From: Flexithrix dorotheae DSM 6795
Lineage (GTDB): Bacteria > Bacteroidota > Bacteroidia > Cytophagales > Flammeovirgaceae
Length of the DNA stretch: 64,000 bases
NCBI RefSeq assembly: GCF_000379765.1
Contig: NZ_KB903498.1
Coordinates: 252,778 to 316,777 of the forward strand
Direction of reading: 5' to 3'
Positions 37,290 through 46,101 of this stretch are shown here, piece after piece (the first letter of the stretch is position 1; every line of letters starts with the position of its first letter). The notes under the pieces are model-generated. The model did no database searches. It worked only from the letters and a program-made list of their open reading frames with translations, and was not told the DNA's origin. A program made the position numbers and the translations under genes.

Positions 37290-37313
37290 TAAAAACTTAA
37301 AGCAAAAACGAAA

Positions 37314-39104
37314 ATGAAAAAATATATATTAAAATTTATCATACTCATCTTTGCAACATTACTTTCTTTCAGTTGCAATAATGAATTCCTTGAAAGATAT
37401 CCTTTGGATGAAATTAGTAACGATTCTTTCTGGAATACAGAAAACGATTTAAAGGTTTACAACAATAGTTTGTATGATCTCGCCAGAAATGACGATAATG
37501 TGCCTATTCTAATGGGATTTGATGATGGTTTTGACAGTCACCGGTATGGAATATGGAATCTTTCAGGTTTCTCAGATGATACTGCGCCTCGTCACTCCAG
37601 ACATAATAATTATCAAAGGGTGAGAGCTGGAAAACACAATGTTCCCAATAATCCATTTTGGTATGGATACAAGGGCTGGAATTTTGTAAGAGCCATCAAT
37701 GTGGGAATGGATAATTACGACAGAGCAACTGTTTCTGAGGAAGTGAGGAATCAATATGTGGGTGAAGCACGCTTATTCAGAGGATGGTTTTATGCGGATA
37801 AGGTTTCAAAATTTGGAAACGTACAATGGGTGGATACTGAATTAAACATTGATGATGATGAAGTTTTATACGGGGAAAGAGATGAGAGAGAATTTGTGAT
37901 GGGCAAAGTACTGGAGGACTTAAATTTTGCAGTTACCCATATGCCAGATGATTGGGGAGATGGAAACGCTCCTGGCCGATTAAACAGATGGGCTGCACTT
38001 TTGGTAAAATCAAGGGTTTGTTTATTTGAAGGTACCTGGAGGAAATACCACGGAGGAACTGATCCGGATATGTGGCTTCAGGAGGCTGCCAGTGCTGCAG
38101 AAGAATTAATTGACAATGGTCCTTATTCTTTGTATTCCACTGGTGATCCAAATTTCGATTACAATGCCATTCACAGAATGACAGATCTTTCTGGAAATCC
38201 TGAAGTATTATATTGGAGAAGGTATGAATTAGGAATTTTCACAAATCATGCGCAAAGCTATCATAGAGGATATAATGGAGGAGCAACTAAAAGTCTTGTA
38301 GAAGATTATTTATGTACTGATGGTTTACCCATTACCTTATCCCCTTTATATAAAGGAGATGCTGTTTATACAGAAATTTTCGAAAACAGAGATCCCAGGT
38401 TAAGACAAACAGTTCTTCATCCTGATGATCAGGCGATATACAGGTATGGCAATATCGATGCAGACAAAGCAATGTATCCTAAAATTCAGGGAATGACCAC
38501 ACCAGGTCAGTCAGTTTATACCGGTTATCACATCATAAAAGTGTACGATGTAAATGCTGCCCATGCCACTTATAATACCTCTTCTACTCCTGCAATTATC
38601 CTAAGATTTGCTGAGGCCCTCTTAAACTTTGCAGAAGCTAAAGCAGAATTAGGAACCATTTCCCAGGGCGATTTGGATAAAAGTATCAATCTTTTAAGAG
38701 CCAGAGTAGGTATGCCAAATATGCCTTTAAACCCTCAAATGGATCCAAAATATGCCAATGATGGTGTTTCCTCTTTAATCGTAGAAATTAGAAGAGAGCG
38801 AAGGCTTGAATTATTCATGGAAGGTTTCCGATATGATGACATTAGAAGGTGGAAACAAGGTAAAAAACTAACCCAAAAGGATTATGGAGTACGGTGGGAT
38901 GAAGCCAGTCGAAATGCTATCGATCCAAATGGAGAAGTTACTGTTCAGTTTTCTGAAGTGGATGGTGTAGAATACCTGGATATTTATAAAGGAACTGATT
39001 ATGAAACACCAGAGTTTGATGAAGGCAAGCATTATTTGTGGCCAATACCAATTAGCGAAATATCTCAAAATCCTAATTTAGGTCAAAATCCTGGCTGGGA
39101 ATAA
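37314..39104 (+). CDS. susD: SusD/RagB-family nutrient-binding outer membrane lipoprotein
   Basis: 596 residues. Lipoprotein signal (lipobox LSFSC, Cys about residue 21) followed by NNEFLERYPLDEISNDSFWN, the typical start of classic SusD. Helical TPR units (EVRNQYVGEARLFRGWFYAD, AEALLNFAEAKAEL) and the C-terminal RagB/SusD hallmark EIRRERRLELFMEGFRYDDI and LWPIPISEISQNPNLGQNPG. It pairs with the SusC 24 bp upstream. A terminator hairpin follows. Confidence 0.96.
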   Translation: MKKYILKFIILIFATLLSFSCNNEFLERYPLDEISNDSFWNTENDLKVYNNSLYDLARNDDNVPILMGFDDGFDSHRYGIWNLSGFSDDTAPRHSRHNNYQRVRAGKHNVPNNPFWYGYKGWNFVRAINVGMDNYDRATVSEEVRNQYVGEARLFRGWFYADKVSKFGNVQWVDTELNIDDDEVLYGERDEREFVMGKVLEDLNFAVTHMPDDWGDGNAPGRLNRWAALLVKSRVCLFEGTWRKYHGGTDPDMWLQEAASAAEELIDNGPYSLYSTGDPNFDYNAIHRMTDLSGNPEVLYWRRYELGIFTNHAQSYHRGYNGGATKSLVEDYLCTDGLPITLSPLYKGDAVYTEIFENRDPRLRQTVLHPDDQAIYRYGNIDADKAMYPKIQGMTTPGQSVYTGYHIIKVYDVNAAHATYNTSSTPAIILRFAEALLNFAEAKAELGTISQGDLDKSINLLRARVGMPNMPLNPQMDPKYANDGVSSLIVEIRRERRLELFMEGFRYDDIRRWKQGKKLTQKDYGVRWDEASRNAIDPNGEVTVQFSEVDGVEYLDIYKGTDYETPEFDEGKHYLWPIPISEISQNPNLGQNPGWE

Positions 39105-39130
39105 ACAGATTATAATTTCATATTTCATTC

Positions 39131-39164
39131 AAAAGCACCTTACACTTGTGAGGTGCTTTTTTTT
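39131..39164 (+). terminator. Intrinsic terminator after susCD of locus 2
   Basis: AAAAGCACCT pairs with AGGTGCTTTT (10 bp), followed by further Ts to 39164. It lies 27 bp past the susD stop and separates locus 2 from the molybdenum hydroxylase genes. Confidence 0.88.
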
Positions 39165-39293
39165 GTTGTACATCTCTTTTTAAAACCACTTATGTAAACC
39201 CCAAATTTTTTTAAAAGCATAAATTCGCATTAACTCTCAATTTTTCGTAAGTTAGTGTTCTTCTAATCCATTAAACAAAAATATACTTTTAAT

Positions 39294-39755
39294 ATGGCTA
39301 CTTTCAATATTAAGGTCAATGGACAAGCACATCAGATAGATGTAGAACCTGATACGCCATTACTTTGGGTACTTAGAGACCATTTAGATATGGTGGGTAC
39401 CAAATTCGGTTGTGGAATTGCCCAATGTGGGGCATGTACTGTGCACCTCAATGGAATCGCAGTAAGATCCTGTTCTCTACCCATTAGCAATGTGGGAGAA
39501 TCAGAAGTTGTAACGATTGAAGGCTTATCTGAAAAAGCTGATCATGCATTGCAAACAGCTTGGTTAGAACACGATGTGCCTCAGTGTGGTTATTGCCAGG
39601 CAGGGCAAATTATGAATGCTGCTGCCCTTCTCTCCAGAAATCCAAATCCTTCCGACAAGGAAATAGAAACTGCAATGGATGGCAACCTATGCAGATGTGG
39701 AACATATATAAGAATTAAAGCGGCTATCAAAACTGCTGCACAACAGATGAGCTAA
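39294..39755 (+). CDS. (2Fe-2S) subunit of a xanthine-oxidase-family molybdenum hydroxylase (IorA-like)
   Basis: 153 residues, small electron-transfer subunit. Plant-type ferredoxin cluster ligands C40, C45, C48 and C60 ([15 protein letters not shown]), and the second [2Fe-2S] domain with C98, C101, C133 and C135 ([10 protein letters not shown] and NLCRCG). It hands electrons on from the molybdopterin subunit encoded 99 bp downstream. There is no FAD subunit in the neighbourhood, as in the two-subunit isoquinoline 1-oxidoreductase type, where a quinone or cytochrome takes the electrons. No signal peptide; probably exported together with the Tat partner. Confidence 0.93.
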   Translation: MATFNIKVNGQAHQIDVEPDTPLLWVLRDHLDMVGTKFGCGIAQCGACTVHLNGIAVRSCSLPISNVGESEVVTIEGLSEKADHALQTAWLEHDVPQCGYCQAGQIMNAAALLSRNPNPSDKEIETAMDGNLCRCGTYIRIKAAIKTAAQQMS

Positions 39756-39854
39756 ATTCCTGCACTATTTGTTTTGAGTATCTATCTCATTATCAAATAA
39801 TTGTGGCGCAATTAAAAATTCTGCTCAACTCCTTAAAATCTTAACAAAATTGTC

Positions 39855-42044
39855 ATGACTTTAATAAGAACAAAACATAATAGAAGGTCTTTTCTAAAAA
39901 TATCCTCTGCAGCAGGTGGTGGTATGTTGATAGGCTTTAATTGGTTAGTGGCCTGCCAACCGGCTTCTAAAGAAGTTGCAAACGTTCCCAAAGAATGGTT
40001 TGATATTAATGCCTATATAAAAATTGCCGATACTGGTCTGGTAACGATATACTCTCCAAACCCTGAAATAGGTCAAAACGTGAAAACCTCCATGCCTATG
40101 CTTGTAGCAGAAGAGCTGGATGTAGATTGGAAAAATGTAGTCGTAGAACAGGGGCACCTGAATACGCAAAAATATTCCCGACAAATTGCCGGAGGAAGTC
40201 AGTCCATCCGACATGGCTGGCAAAGTTTGAGAATGGCCGGAGCATCTGCCCGAAGGGTATTGATGGAAGCAGCGGCAAGCCAATGGCAGGTTCCTGTAAG
40301 TGAGCTTACCACAGAAAATGGTATAATTTCCCACAAGAATTCCGATAAATCTGTGCATTACGGGGAAGTAGCCACTGCAGCGGCAAGCCTTGAAGTACCA
40401 GAAAATATTGAATTAAAAGATCCAAAAGATTTTAAAATCATTGGAAAAGCGACCAAAAATGTGGACGGATCGAAAATAATTACGGGAAAACCTCTTTTCG
40501 GCCTGGATTACAAAAAAGAAGGAATGAAAATCGCCATGATCATCCACCCTCCGGCTTTTGGAATGAAAATTAAAGGATTCGATGCCAGTAGTGTAAAATC
40601 CATGCCTGGGATTCTGGATGTGTTTAAGGTACAAACAGCCCCTGCAGAAAAGCAATGGTCCGATACCAATGCTTTCCCTGAATTAGTGGCCATAGTTGGG
40701 GAAACTACCTGGCAGGTGATGAAAGCCAAAAAAGCACTTGAAGTTGACTGGGAGCTTGAATCAACATTAGAAAGTTCTGAAGGACATAATTTAGCCCTGG
40801 ATAAGGCCCTTAACAGCCCGGCTGAAAAACCAGCCAGATTGGATGGCGATCCCGATAAAGCCTTTAAAAATGCGGCTAAGGTCATTGAAAAAGTATACAG
40901 TGCTCCTTTCCTTCCGCATAATACCATGGAACCCATGAATTTCTTCGCTGATGTTACCGGAGAAAACGCAGAACTGACAGGTCCTATTCAAACCCCGGAA
41001 AGCCTAAGGAAAAGTGCCTCTGATCTTCTGGGACTACCTGAAGATAAAATTAATGTGAACATGACCAGGATGGGAGGAGGTTTTGGAAGAAGACTTTATG
41101 GCAACTTCGGTTTGGAAGCTGCGGCTATTTCCAAACATGTAAATGCACCCGTAAAGTTAATCTATACCCGAGAAGACGATATGACTCAGGGAACTTACCG
41201 ACCTGCCTATAAAATAAAATACAGTGCCGCCCTGGATGAAAACAATGAATTAATCGGATTTAAACTAAGGGGAGTTGGCATGAATGAAGGACCTATATTT
41301 GCTAACCGATTTCCAGCAGGAACCGTTCCTCATTATTTAGCTGAAAATAAAAGTGTTGATTCTAACATATCTACAGGAGCCTGGAGAGCTCCAAGGTCTA
41401 ATTTTATTGCAGGCGCGGAACAATCCTTTATAGATGAAGTAGCTGAAGCAGCAGGAAAAGACCCTATAGATTTCAGACTTGAACTATTTGAAAAAGCCAT
41501 TAAAAACCCTGTAGGAGAAAAGAATGATTATGACCCGGAACGCTATGCAGGAGTTTTAAAACTCATCAAAGAAAAAGCCGGATGGGGTAAGGATATGCCA
41601 GGAATCCACCGTGGAGTTTCTGCCTATTATTGCCACAATTCTTATGTTGCTCAGGTAGTTGATATTGCATTAGAAAACGGTCAGCCCAAAGTTAAAAAGA
41701 TTTGGTGTGCAGTAGACTGTGGAATTGTAGTCAATCCTGAAGGAGCTATTAACCAGATTGAAGGAGGAATGGTAGATGGCATAGGCCATGGAATGTACGG
41801 AGGCATTACCTTTAAAGATGGTGTAGCAGATCAGAGTAACTTTAACAAATACAGCCTGATTAGAAATAGCCAGGCTCCTGAGGCCGTAGAAGTCTTTTTC
41901 GTAGATAATGGAATTGATCCAACGGGATTAGGAGAGCCATCATTACCTCCGATAATTGCCGCATTGGCCAACTCCATGTATAAGGCCACTGGAAAAAGGC
42001 TATACAAGCAACCATTTGCCCAAAAGGATATCGTAGTAGGATAA
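39855..42044 (+). CDS. Molybdopterin-binding subunit of a xanthine-oxidase-family hydroxylase (IorB-like)
   Basis: 729 residues. A Tat signal (NRRSFLKISSAAGGG, residues 9-23, R10/R11) implies periplasmic location. The body has the aldehyde oxidase/xanthine dehydrogenase Mo-domain pattern: VTIYSPNPEIGQNVKT, GGSQSIRHGWQSLRMAGASA, MTRMGGGFGRRLYGNFGLEA, STGAWRAPRSNFIAGAEQSF and the end motif DPTGLGEPSLPPIIAAL, in which GLGEP holds the catalytic glutamate. Substrates in this branch are N-heterocycles or aldehydes; the exact one is unknown. Cotranscribed with the Fe-S subunit and followed by a terminator. Confidence 0.92.
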   Translation: MTLIRTKHNRRSFLKISSAAGGGMLIGFNWLVACQPASKEVANVPKEWFDINAYIKIADTGLVTIYSPNPEIGQNVKTSMPMLVAEELDVDWKNVVVEQGHLNTQKYSRQIAGGSQSIRHGWQSLRMAGASARRVLMEAAASQWQVPVSELTTENGIISHKNSDKSVHYGEVATAAASLEVPENIELKDPKDFKIIGKATKNVDGSKIITGKPLFGLDYKKEGMKIAMIIHPPAFGMKIKGFDASSVKSMPGILDVFKVQTAPAEKQWSDTNAFPELVAIVGETTWQVMKAKKALEVDWELESTLESSEGHNLALDKALNSPAEKPARLDGDPDKAFKNAAKVIEKVYSAPFLPHNTMEPMNFFADVTGENAELTGPIQTPESLRKSASDLLGLPEDKINVNMTRMGGGFGRRLYGNFGLEAAAISKHVNAPVKLIYTREDDMTQGTYRPAYKIKYSAALDENNELIGFKLRGVGMNEGPIFANRFPAGTVPHYLAENKSVDSNISTGAWRAPRSNFIAGAEQSFIDEVAEAAGKDPIDFRLELFEKAIKNPVGEKNDYDPERYAGVLKLIKEKAGWGKDMPGIHRGVSAYYCHNSYVAQVVDIALENGQPKVKKIWCAVDCGIVVNPEGAINQIEGGMVDGIGHGMYGGITFKDGVADQSNFNKYSLIRNSQAPEAVEVFFVDNGIDPTGLGEPSLPPIIAALANSMYKATGKRLYKQPFAQKDIVVG

Positions 42045-42064
42045 AATCTCATCGATCATCAATA

Positions 42065-42101
42065 AAAAAAGACAAGTTCATGGAAAGGACTTGTCTTTTT
42101 T
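42065..42101 (+). terminator. Intrinsic terminator after the molybdenum hydroxylase genes
   Basis: AAAAAAGACAAGT pairs with ACTTGTCTTTTTT (about 13 bp, 11-nt loop) some 20 bp past the stop at 42044. The symmetric A/T arms may also serve the minus-strand FecR-like gene. Confidence 0.85.
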
Positions 42102-42156
42102 CATGCTTAAAAAAGTGGATATGTAATCTTTTTAACTACGGTTGAAAGAATAGTCT

Positions 42157-42474
42157 TTAAATTTTTTTCCATAGCTTCCTTTTTGCCGACCTGATTTTCT
42201 GTTTTATCCTATTTTTCCACCTTTTCTTTGGCTTGGAAATAAATTGCTTCATTTCAGCGAAATCCTGTTCCATTTCCGATTTTTTTACCTGTTGATGAAT
42301 CAGTATCAAATTTTGAATTAATTGAACTGCCTTCCTAAACTCAACTTTCTTTTCAGGATGCTTTTTTAGAAATCCATCCCAAAATTTATTTTGCTCCTTT
42401 TCAGGATGAAGTACAAAATCCTGAAAACTTTCATCAGCTAAAAAATCCTCTGTTTTAAAATTTGAATAGTCCAT
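42157..42474 (-). CDS. Stand-alone FecR N-terminal (sigma-binding) domain protein
   Basis: 105 residues from ATG 42474. Residues 1-50 align closely with the cytoplasmic N-terminus of the FecR at 32424: YSNFKTEDFLADESFQDFVL against YSNFNIEDFLADEGFQNFIL, then FLKKHPEKKVEF against FLKEYPEKRAEF. After about residue 80 it ends in a very basic tail (KKRWKNRIKQKIRSAKRKLW) instead of the membrane span and periplasmic domain. No continuation is found in any frame of the downstream 110 bp. It could be a truncated relic or a soluble anti-sigma protein. The fragment looks intact, with its own start and stop. Confidence 0.75.
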   Translation of the reverse strand: MDYSNFKTEDFLADESFQDFVLHPEKEQNKFWDGFLKKHPEKKVEFRKAVQLIQNLILIHQQVKKSEMEQDFAEMKQFISKPKKRWKNRIKQKIRSAKRKLWKKI

Positions 42475-43072
42475 TTGCAAAGAATTTGTGAAGTGCAGGG
42501 ACATTAAAGGATGTAACTTAATGATTGCCCTTCAGTTAAAAAAAGGCTGGCATATCAAAATGATTAACAAAGGTTGAATTTACATGCTGCGTTGTCTGTT
42601 AATTTGGTGGTAACTTAAACCTTGTTTAAAAATCCTCAAACCTGAGATCTTTTCTTAAAGGTTCAAATTTGGGCCATACCCTAAACTTAAGATCCGGGAA
42701 TCAACAGGCTGGGCATTCAGGTAATCAAATGCAGGGTTATAATCCCAAAAAATGGTAAAATTGTAAATTAGTCCAAAGATATTTCTGCCAGTTAAATCTG
42801 ATTGGTGAATTTCAGTTACTTTTTTGAGTAATTTTTCCTCCGGATTTGTGTCAATTGAGTTTTTCATACTCCTCCGATAAAATGGCTGGAAAATTCGTAT
42901 ATAATTTAACCATTTTTTAGTAGGAAATCAATTTTTTTCTTCCATTTCAATTCTCCGTGTATACTTTGTTTAAAATTAACATCCCAATTATCCATGATAG
43001 GACAGGACATTTCTTTTAAGCCATGAATTTAACTTTATAGATATCTCTAAATATGGAAATACTATACATCTT
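42475..43072. other. Spacer between FecR-like gene and rhamnosidase, 598 bp
   Basis: Only one short open frame (42655-42867, minus) is of possible interest. No promoter match to TAnnTTTG is clear, although TTAACTTTATAG near 43030 is close. No repeats or RNA genes are seen. Confidence 0.4.
42655..42867 (-). CDS. Possible small hypothetical protein or remnant
   Basis: 70 codons with an ATG start. The N-terminus is charged (NPEEKLLKKVTEIHQSD), followed by a hydrophobic/aromatic part (FGLIYNFTIFWDYNPAFDYL). It is alone in a 598-bp spacer, has no recognised family and could be a chance frame or a remnant. Confidence 0.25.
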   Translation of the reverse strand: MKNSIDTNPEEKLLKKVTEIHQSDLTGRNIFGLIYNFTIFWDYNPAFDYLNAQPVDSRILSLGYGPNLNL

Positions 43073-45781
43073 ATGAAAGTCAATTATTTGTTATTCACGG
43101 CCCTTTTCCTGATATCTTTTCAGGGATTTACTCAGAAACTAACTACTTATGATCTCTCGCTTGAGCATAAAATCAACCCACTGGGAATTGATAACCAAAA
43201 TCCACGGTTCAGTTGGAAAATAAAGGGAAGTGGCAAAAATATCATGCAGACTTCTTACCAGATACAGGTAGCATCTTCAGGTAAGTTTATAAATATCATC
43301 TGGGATTCCGGTGAAACTCAATCAGATAAATCTATTCTTGTGGCTTATGAGGGACCCAAACTTAAATCAAAGGCAAAATATTACTGGAGGGTTAAGGTAA
43401 AAGATAACCATAAGCATACTTCTTCATGGAGTGAAACAGCCCATTGGCAAATGGGTATGCTTTCTACCTCAGACTGGACAGCCAAATGGATAGAACCCCA
43501 ACAGGATACCATTCCCAACGGACCTGCCTTATTGCTCAGAAATGAATTCAATCTGGAAAGTGATATTGTAAGTGCTACTGCTTTTGTCACGGCTCATGGA
43601 TTGTATGAATTATACATCAATGGAAAAAAAGCAGGAGATGAGGTTTTTACTCCGGGTTGGACTGTTTACGAAAAAAGATTGCAATACCAGGTTTTCGATG
43701 TTACTGATGCCCTGACTTCAGGACAGAATTGTATAGCTGCAGCATTAGGAGATGGCTGGTTCAGGGGACATTTGGCATGGAAAGATAATTGGGGTGTGTA
43801 TGGTAAAAAACTTGGCCTGCTTTGCCAGATCGAGGTCACTTTTAGTAATGGCCAAAAAACTACTATCATTACTGATGATAACTGGAAAGGAAGCAGTGAA
43901 GGACCAATTACCCTAAACAGTATTTATAACGGGGAGTCTTATGATGCCCGAAAAGAATTAAAAAACTGGTCAAAACCCGGGTTTAATGATCAGTCATGGA
44001 AATCGGTAACTGTATCAGATTATGCGCTGGATAATCTCATAGCCACTGAGACAGTTCCGGTAAGGAAAATTCAGGAATTAAAACCTGTTAAAATATGGAA
44101 AACACCTAAAGGCACTTTAGTGGCCGATATGGGCCAGAACATGGTTGGCTGGGTAAAATTGAAGACACAAGGTCCTGCCGGGAAAAAAATCACTTTACAA
44201 TATGCCGAAGTAATGGATAAAAATGGGGAATTCTACACCGATAATTTAAGATCGGCCAGAGCCACTTCCGAGTATATTTTAAAGGGTGAAGGAGAGGAAG
44301 TTTATGAGCCAAAATTTACCTTTTTTGGATTTCGGTACGTATCTGTTGAGGGATTTCCCGGTGAGCTATCCCCGGAAGATCTGACGGGAATCGTAATTCA
44401 TTCGGACATGAAACCAACCGGGAGTTTTGAATGTGACGAGCCACTTATTAATCAACTTCAAAGCAATATTCAATGGGGACAAAAAGGCAATTTTCTGGAC
44501 ATTCCTACCGATTGTCCACAAAGAGATGAACGCCTGGGCTGGACTGGAGATGCACAGGCTTTTGTAAGTACTGCAGCCTACAACATGGATGTGGCAGCAT
44601 TTTTCACCAAATGGCTGAAAGATCTTTCTGCTGAACAGTATGAAAATGGTTGTGTACCAGTGATCATACCCAATGTGATCAATAGTAAGGAATCAAGTCC
44701 GGGATGGGGAGATGCAGCCACCATTGTTCCCTGGACGCTTTTTCAGGTTTATGGTGATAAAAGGTTATTGGCAGAACAATATACTTCAATGAAAGCCTAC
44801 ACCGATTATACCGCCAACAGGGGAGAAGTAAGCTGGAAAGGTTTCGGAGACTGGCTCTATTACAAGCCGGAAATGAACAAACATGGTGAACCCGATGGCC
44901 ACACCAGCAAGGACTTAATCATCCAGGCCTTTATTGCTTACTCAGCCAGTATTGTGGCGGAAGCGGCTAAAGTATTGGGAAAAACGGAAGATGTGGCTAA
45001 ATACCAAAAACTTTTCGAGGATACAAAAGCCTCGTTTATTCAAAACTATGTCACGCCTGCAGGAAGAATCAGTTCTGATTCCCAAACCTCTTATGTGCTG
45101 GCTTTAATGTTTAATCTTTTACCTGAAAAACTGGTGCCTGAAGCCACCAATCATTTGGTGAAAAACATAAAATCGAGGGGAAATCACTTGTCAACCGGAT
45201 TTTTAGGAACTCCCTACTTGTGTAAAGTTTTGTCCGATCAGGGGAAAACGGATGTGGCATATGACCTGCTTTTGCAGAAATCCTTCCCTTCCTGGCTTTA
45301 TCCCGTGACAATGGGTGCCACTACCATTTGGGAAAGATGGGACGGTCAAAAACCTGACAGTACTTTTCAGGATGTGGGTATGAATTCATTTAACCACTAT
45401 GCCTACGGAGCCATTGGTGACTGGATGTACAAAGTAGTGGCTGGGCTGGACATAGGAGCACCTGGATACAAAAAGGTCCTTATCCAGCCTCAACCTGACA
45501 AAAGACTTCAATTTGCCAAGGCCTCTATTGAAAGTGGACATGGCAAGATCAGATCGGAATGGAAATTTGAAAATGAAGATTTACTGATCACGGCTGAAAT
45601 TCCGGCTAATACCACTGCCCAAATCACGCTTCCTCAAACTACAATTGACAAAGTAGTGGATGTTGAATCCGGAAAGAAAATTTCCGAAGTATATGAGAAT
45701 ATCAAATCAGAAAATACCGCTGTCGTATTGAATGTAGGCTCCGGTATTTACCAATTTAAATGTTTGAAGGAGAATAATTAA
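43073..45781 (+). CDS. Glycoside hydrolase family 78 alpha-L-rhamnosidase
   Basis: 902 residues with a signal peptide (ending about residue 20, GFTQ). The N-terminal part has a fibronectin-like Bac_rhamnosid_N region (PLGIDNQNPRFSWKI), a carbohydrate-binding beta domain (ASAFVTAHGLYELYINGKK-like), and the (alpha/alpha)6 catalytic barrel with the GH78 signature DIPTDCPQRDERLGWTGDAQ, including D480, D485 and E486, the acidic catalytic cluster. A C-terminal beta sandwich closes the protein (GSGIYQFKCL). It releases terminal alpha-L-rhamnose from pectin (RG-I, RG-II), flavonoids or ulvan. It stands alone on the plus strand, facing the sugar catabolism operon. Confidence 0.95.
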   Translation: MKVNYLLFTALFLISFQGFTQKLTTYDLSLEHKINPLGIDNQNPRFSWKIKGSGKNIMQTSYQIQVASSGKFINIIWDSGETQSDKSILVAYEGPKLKSKAKYYWRVKVKDNHKHTSSWSETAHWQMGMLSTSDWTAKWIEPQQDTIPNGPALLLRNEFNLESDIVSATAFVTAHGLYELYINGKKAGDEVFTPGWTVYEKRLQYQVFDVTDALTSGQNCIAAALGDGWFRGHLAWKDNWGVYGKKLGLLCQIEVTFSNGQKTTIITDDNWKGSSEGPITLNSIYNGESYDARKELKNWSKPGFNDQSWKSVTVSDYALDNLIATETVPVRKIQELKPVKIWKTPKGTLVADMGQNMVGWVKLKTQGPAGKKITLQYAEVMDKNGEFYTDNLRSARATSEYILKGEGEEVYEPKFTFFGFRYVSVEGFPGELSPEDLTGIVIHSDMKPTGSFECDEPLINQLQSNIQWGQKGNFLDIPTDCPQRDERLGWTGDAQAFVSTAAYNMDVAAFFTKWLKDLSAEQYENGCVPVIIPNVINSKESSPGWGDAATIVPWTLFQVYGDKRLLAEQYTSMKAYTDYTANRGEVSWKGFGDWLYYKPEMNKHGEPDGHTSKDLIIQAFIAYSASIVAEAAKVLGKTEDVAKYQKLFEDTKASFIQNYVTPAGRISSDSQTSYVLALMFNLLPEKLVPEATNHLVKNIKSRGNHLSTGFLGTPYLCKVLSDQGKTDVAYDLLLQKSFPSWLYPVTMGATTIWERWDGQKPDSTFQDVGMNSFNHYAYGAIGDWMYKVVAGLDIGAPGYKKVLIQPQPDKRLQFAKASIESGHGKIRSEWKFENEDLLITAEIPANTTAQITLPQTTIDKVVDVESGKKISEVYENIKSENTAVVLNVGSGIYQFKCLKENN

Positions 45782-45830
45782 TTTTTAAGCTCTCATAAAT
45801 AACACAGGGTTGCGAAAATGCAGCTACGGG

Positions 45831-46013
45831 TTGGACACATCCTGTAATCCAGTCTCAGCGCTAATCTTTTAGGGATTTTAAAAATTTAATTAGTGAGAAA
45901 ACACAATTTCCTCCCCCTAACCCGCTCTCCGAGGGTAGGGGAAGGTTTTTTTTAAAATTTTCCATCCCAAAACTATTTGTTCTGAAACCCCGCTAGGACG
46001 GAGATGTGTCCAA
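45831..46013. repeat. Interspersed palindromic element, copy 2, inside an 11-bp inverted repeat
   Basis: TTGGACACATC (45831-45841) and its exact reverse complement GATGTGTCCAA (46003-46013) bracket about 160 bp of non-coding DNA. Inside, at 45906-45955, lies an element with ends AATTTCCTCCCCCT and AGGGGAAGGTTTTT, matching, in opposite orientation, the termini of the element at 10065-10145. The spacer 45782-46101 holds nothing else. The arrangement is MITE-like but lacks visible target duplications. Confidence 0.5.
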
Positions 46014-46101
46014 AGATTCGCACGAAATTGCAGGCCCTGCATTGGCATCATGCCTGGGCAACTTTTTTATCGCACCACAGGTTCAGTTTTGTTCATAGAT
46101 T

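Noticed and set aside
39294-42044. Carbon monoxide or xanthine dehydrogenase
   Set aside because: There is no FAD subunit gene, and the large subunit has a Tat signal, fitting the two-subunit isoquinoline-oxidoreductase-like branch better.
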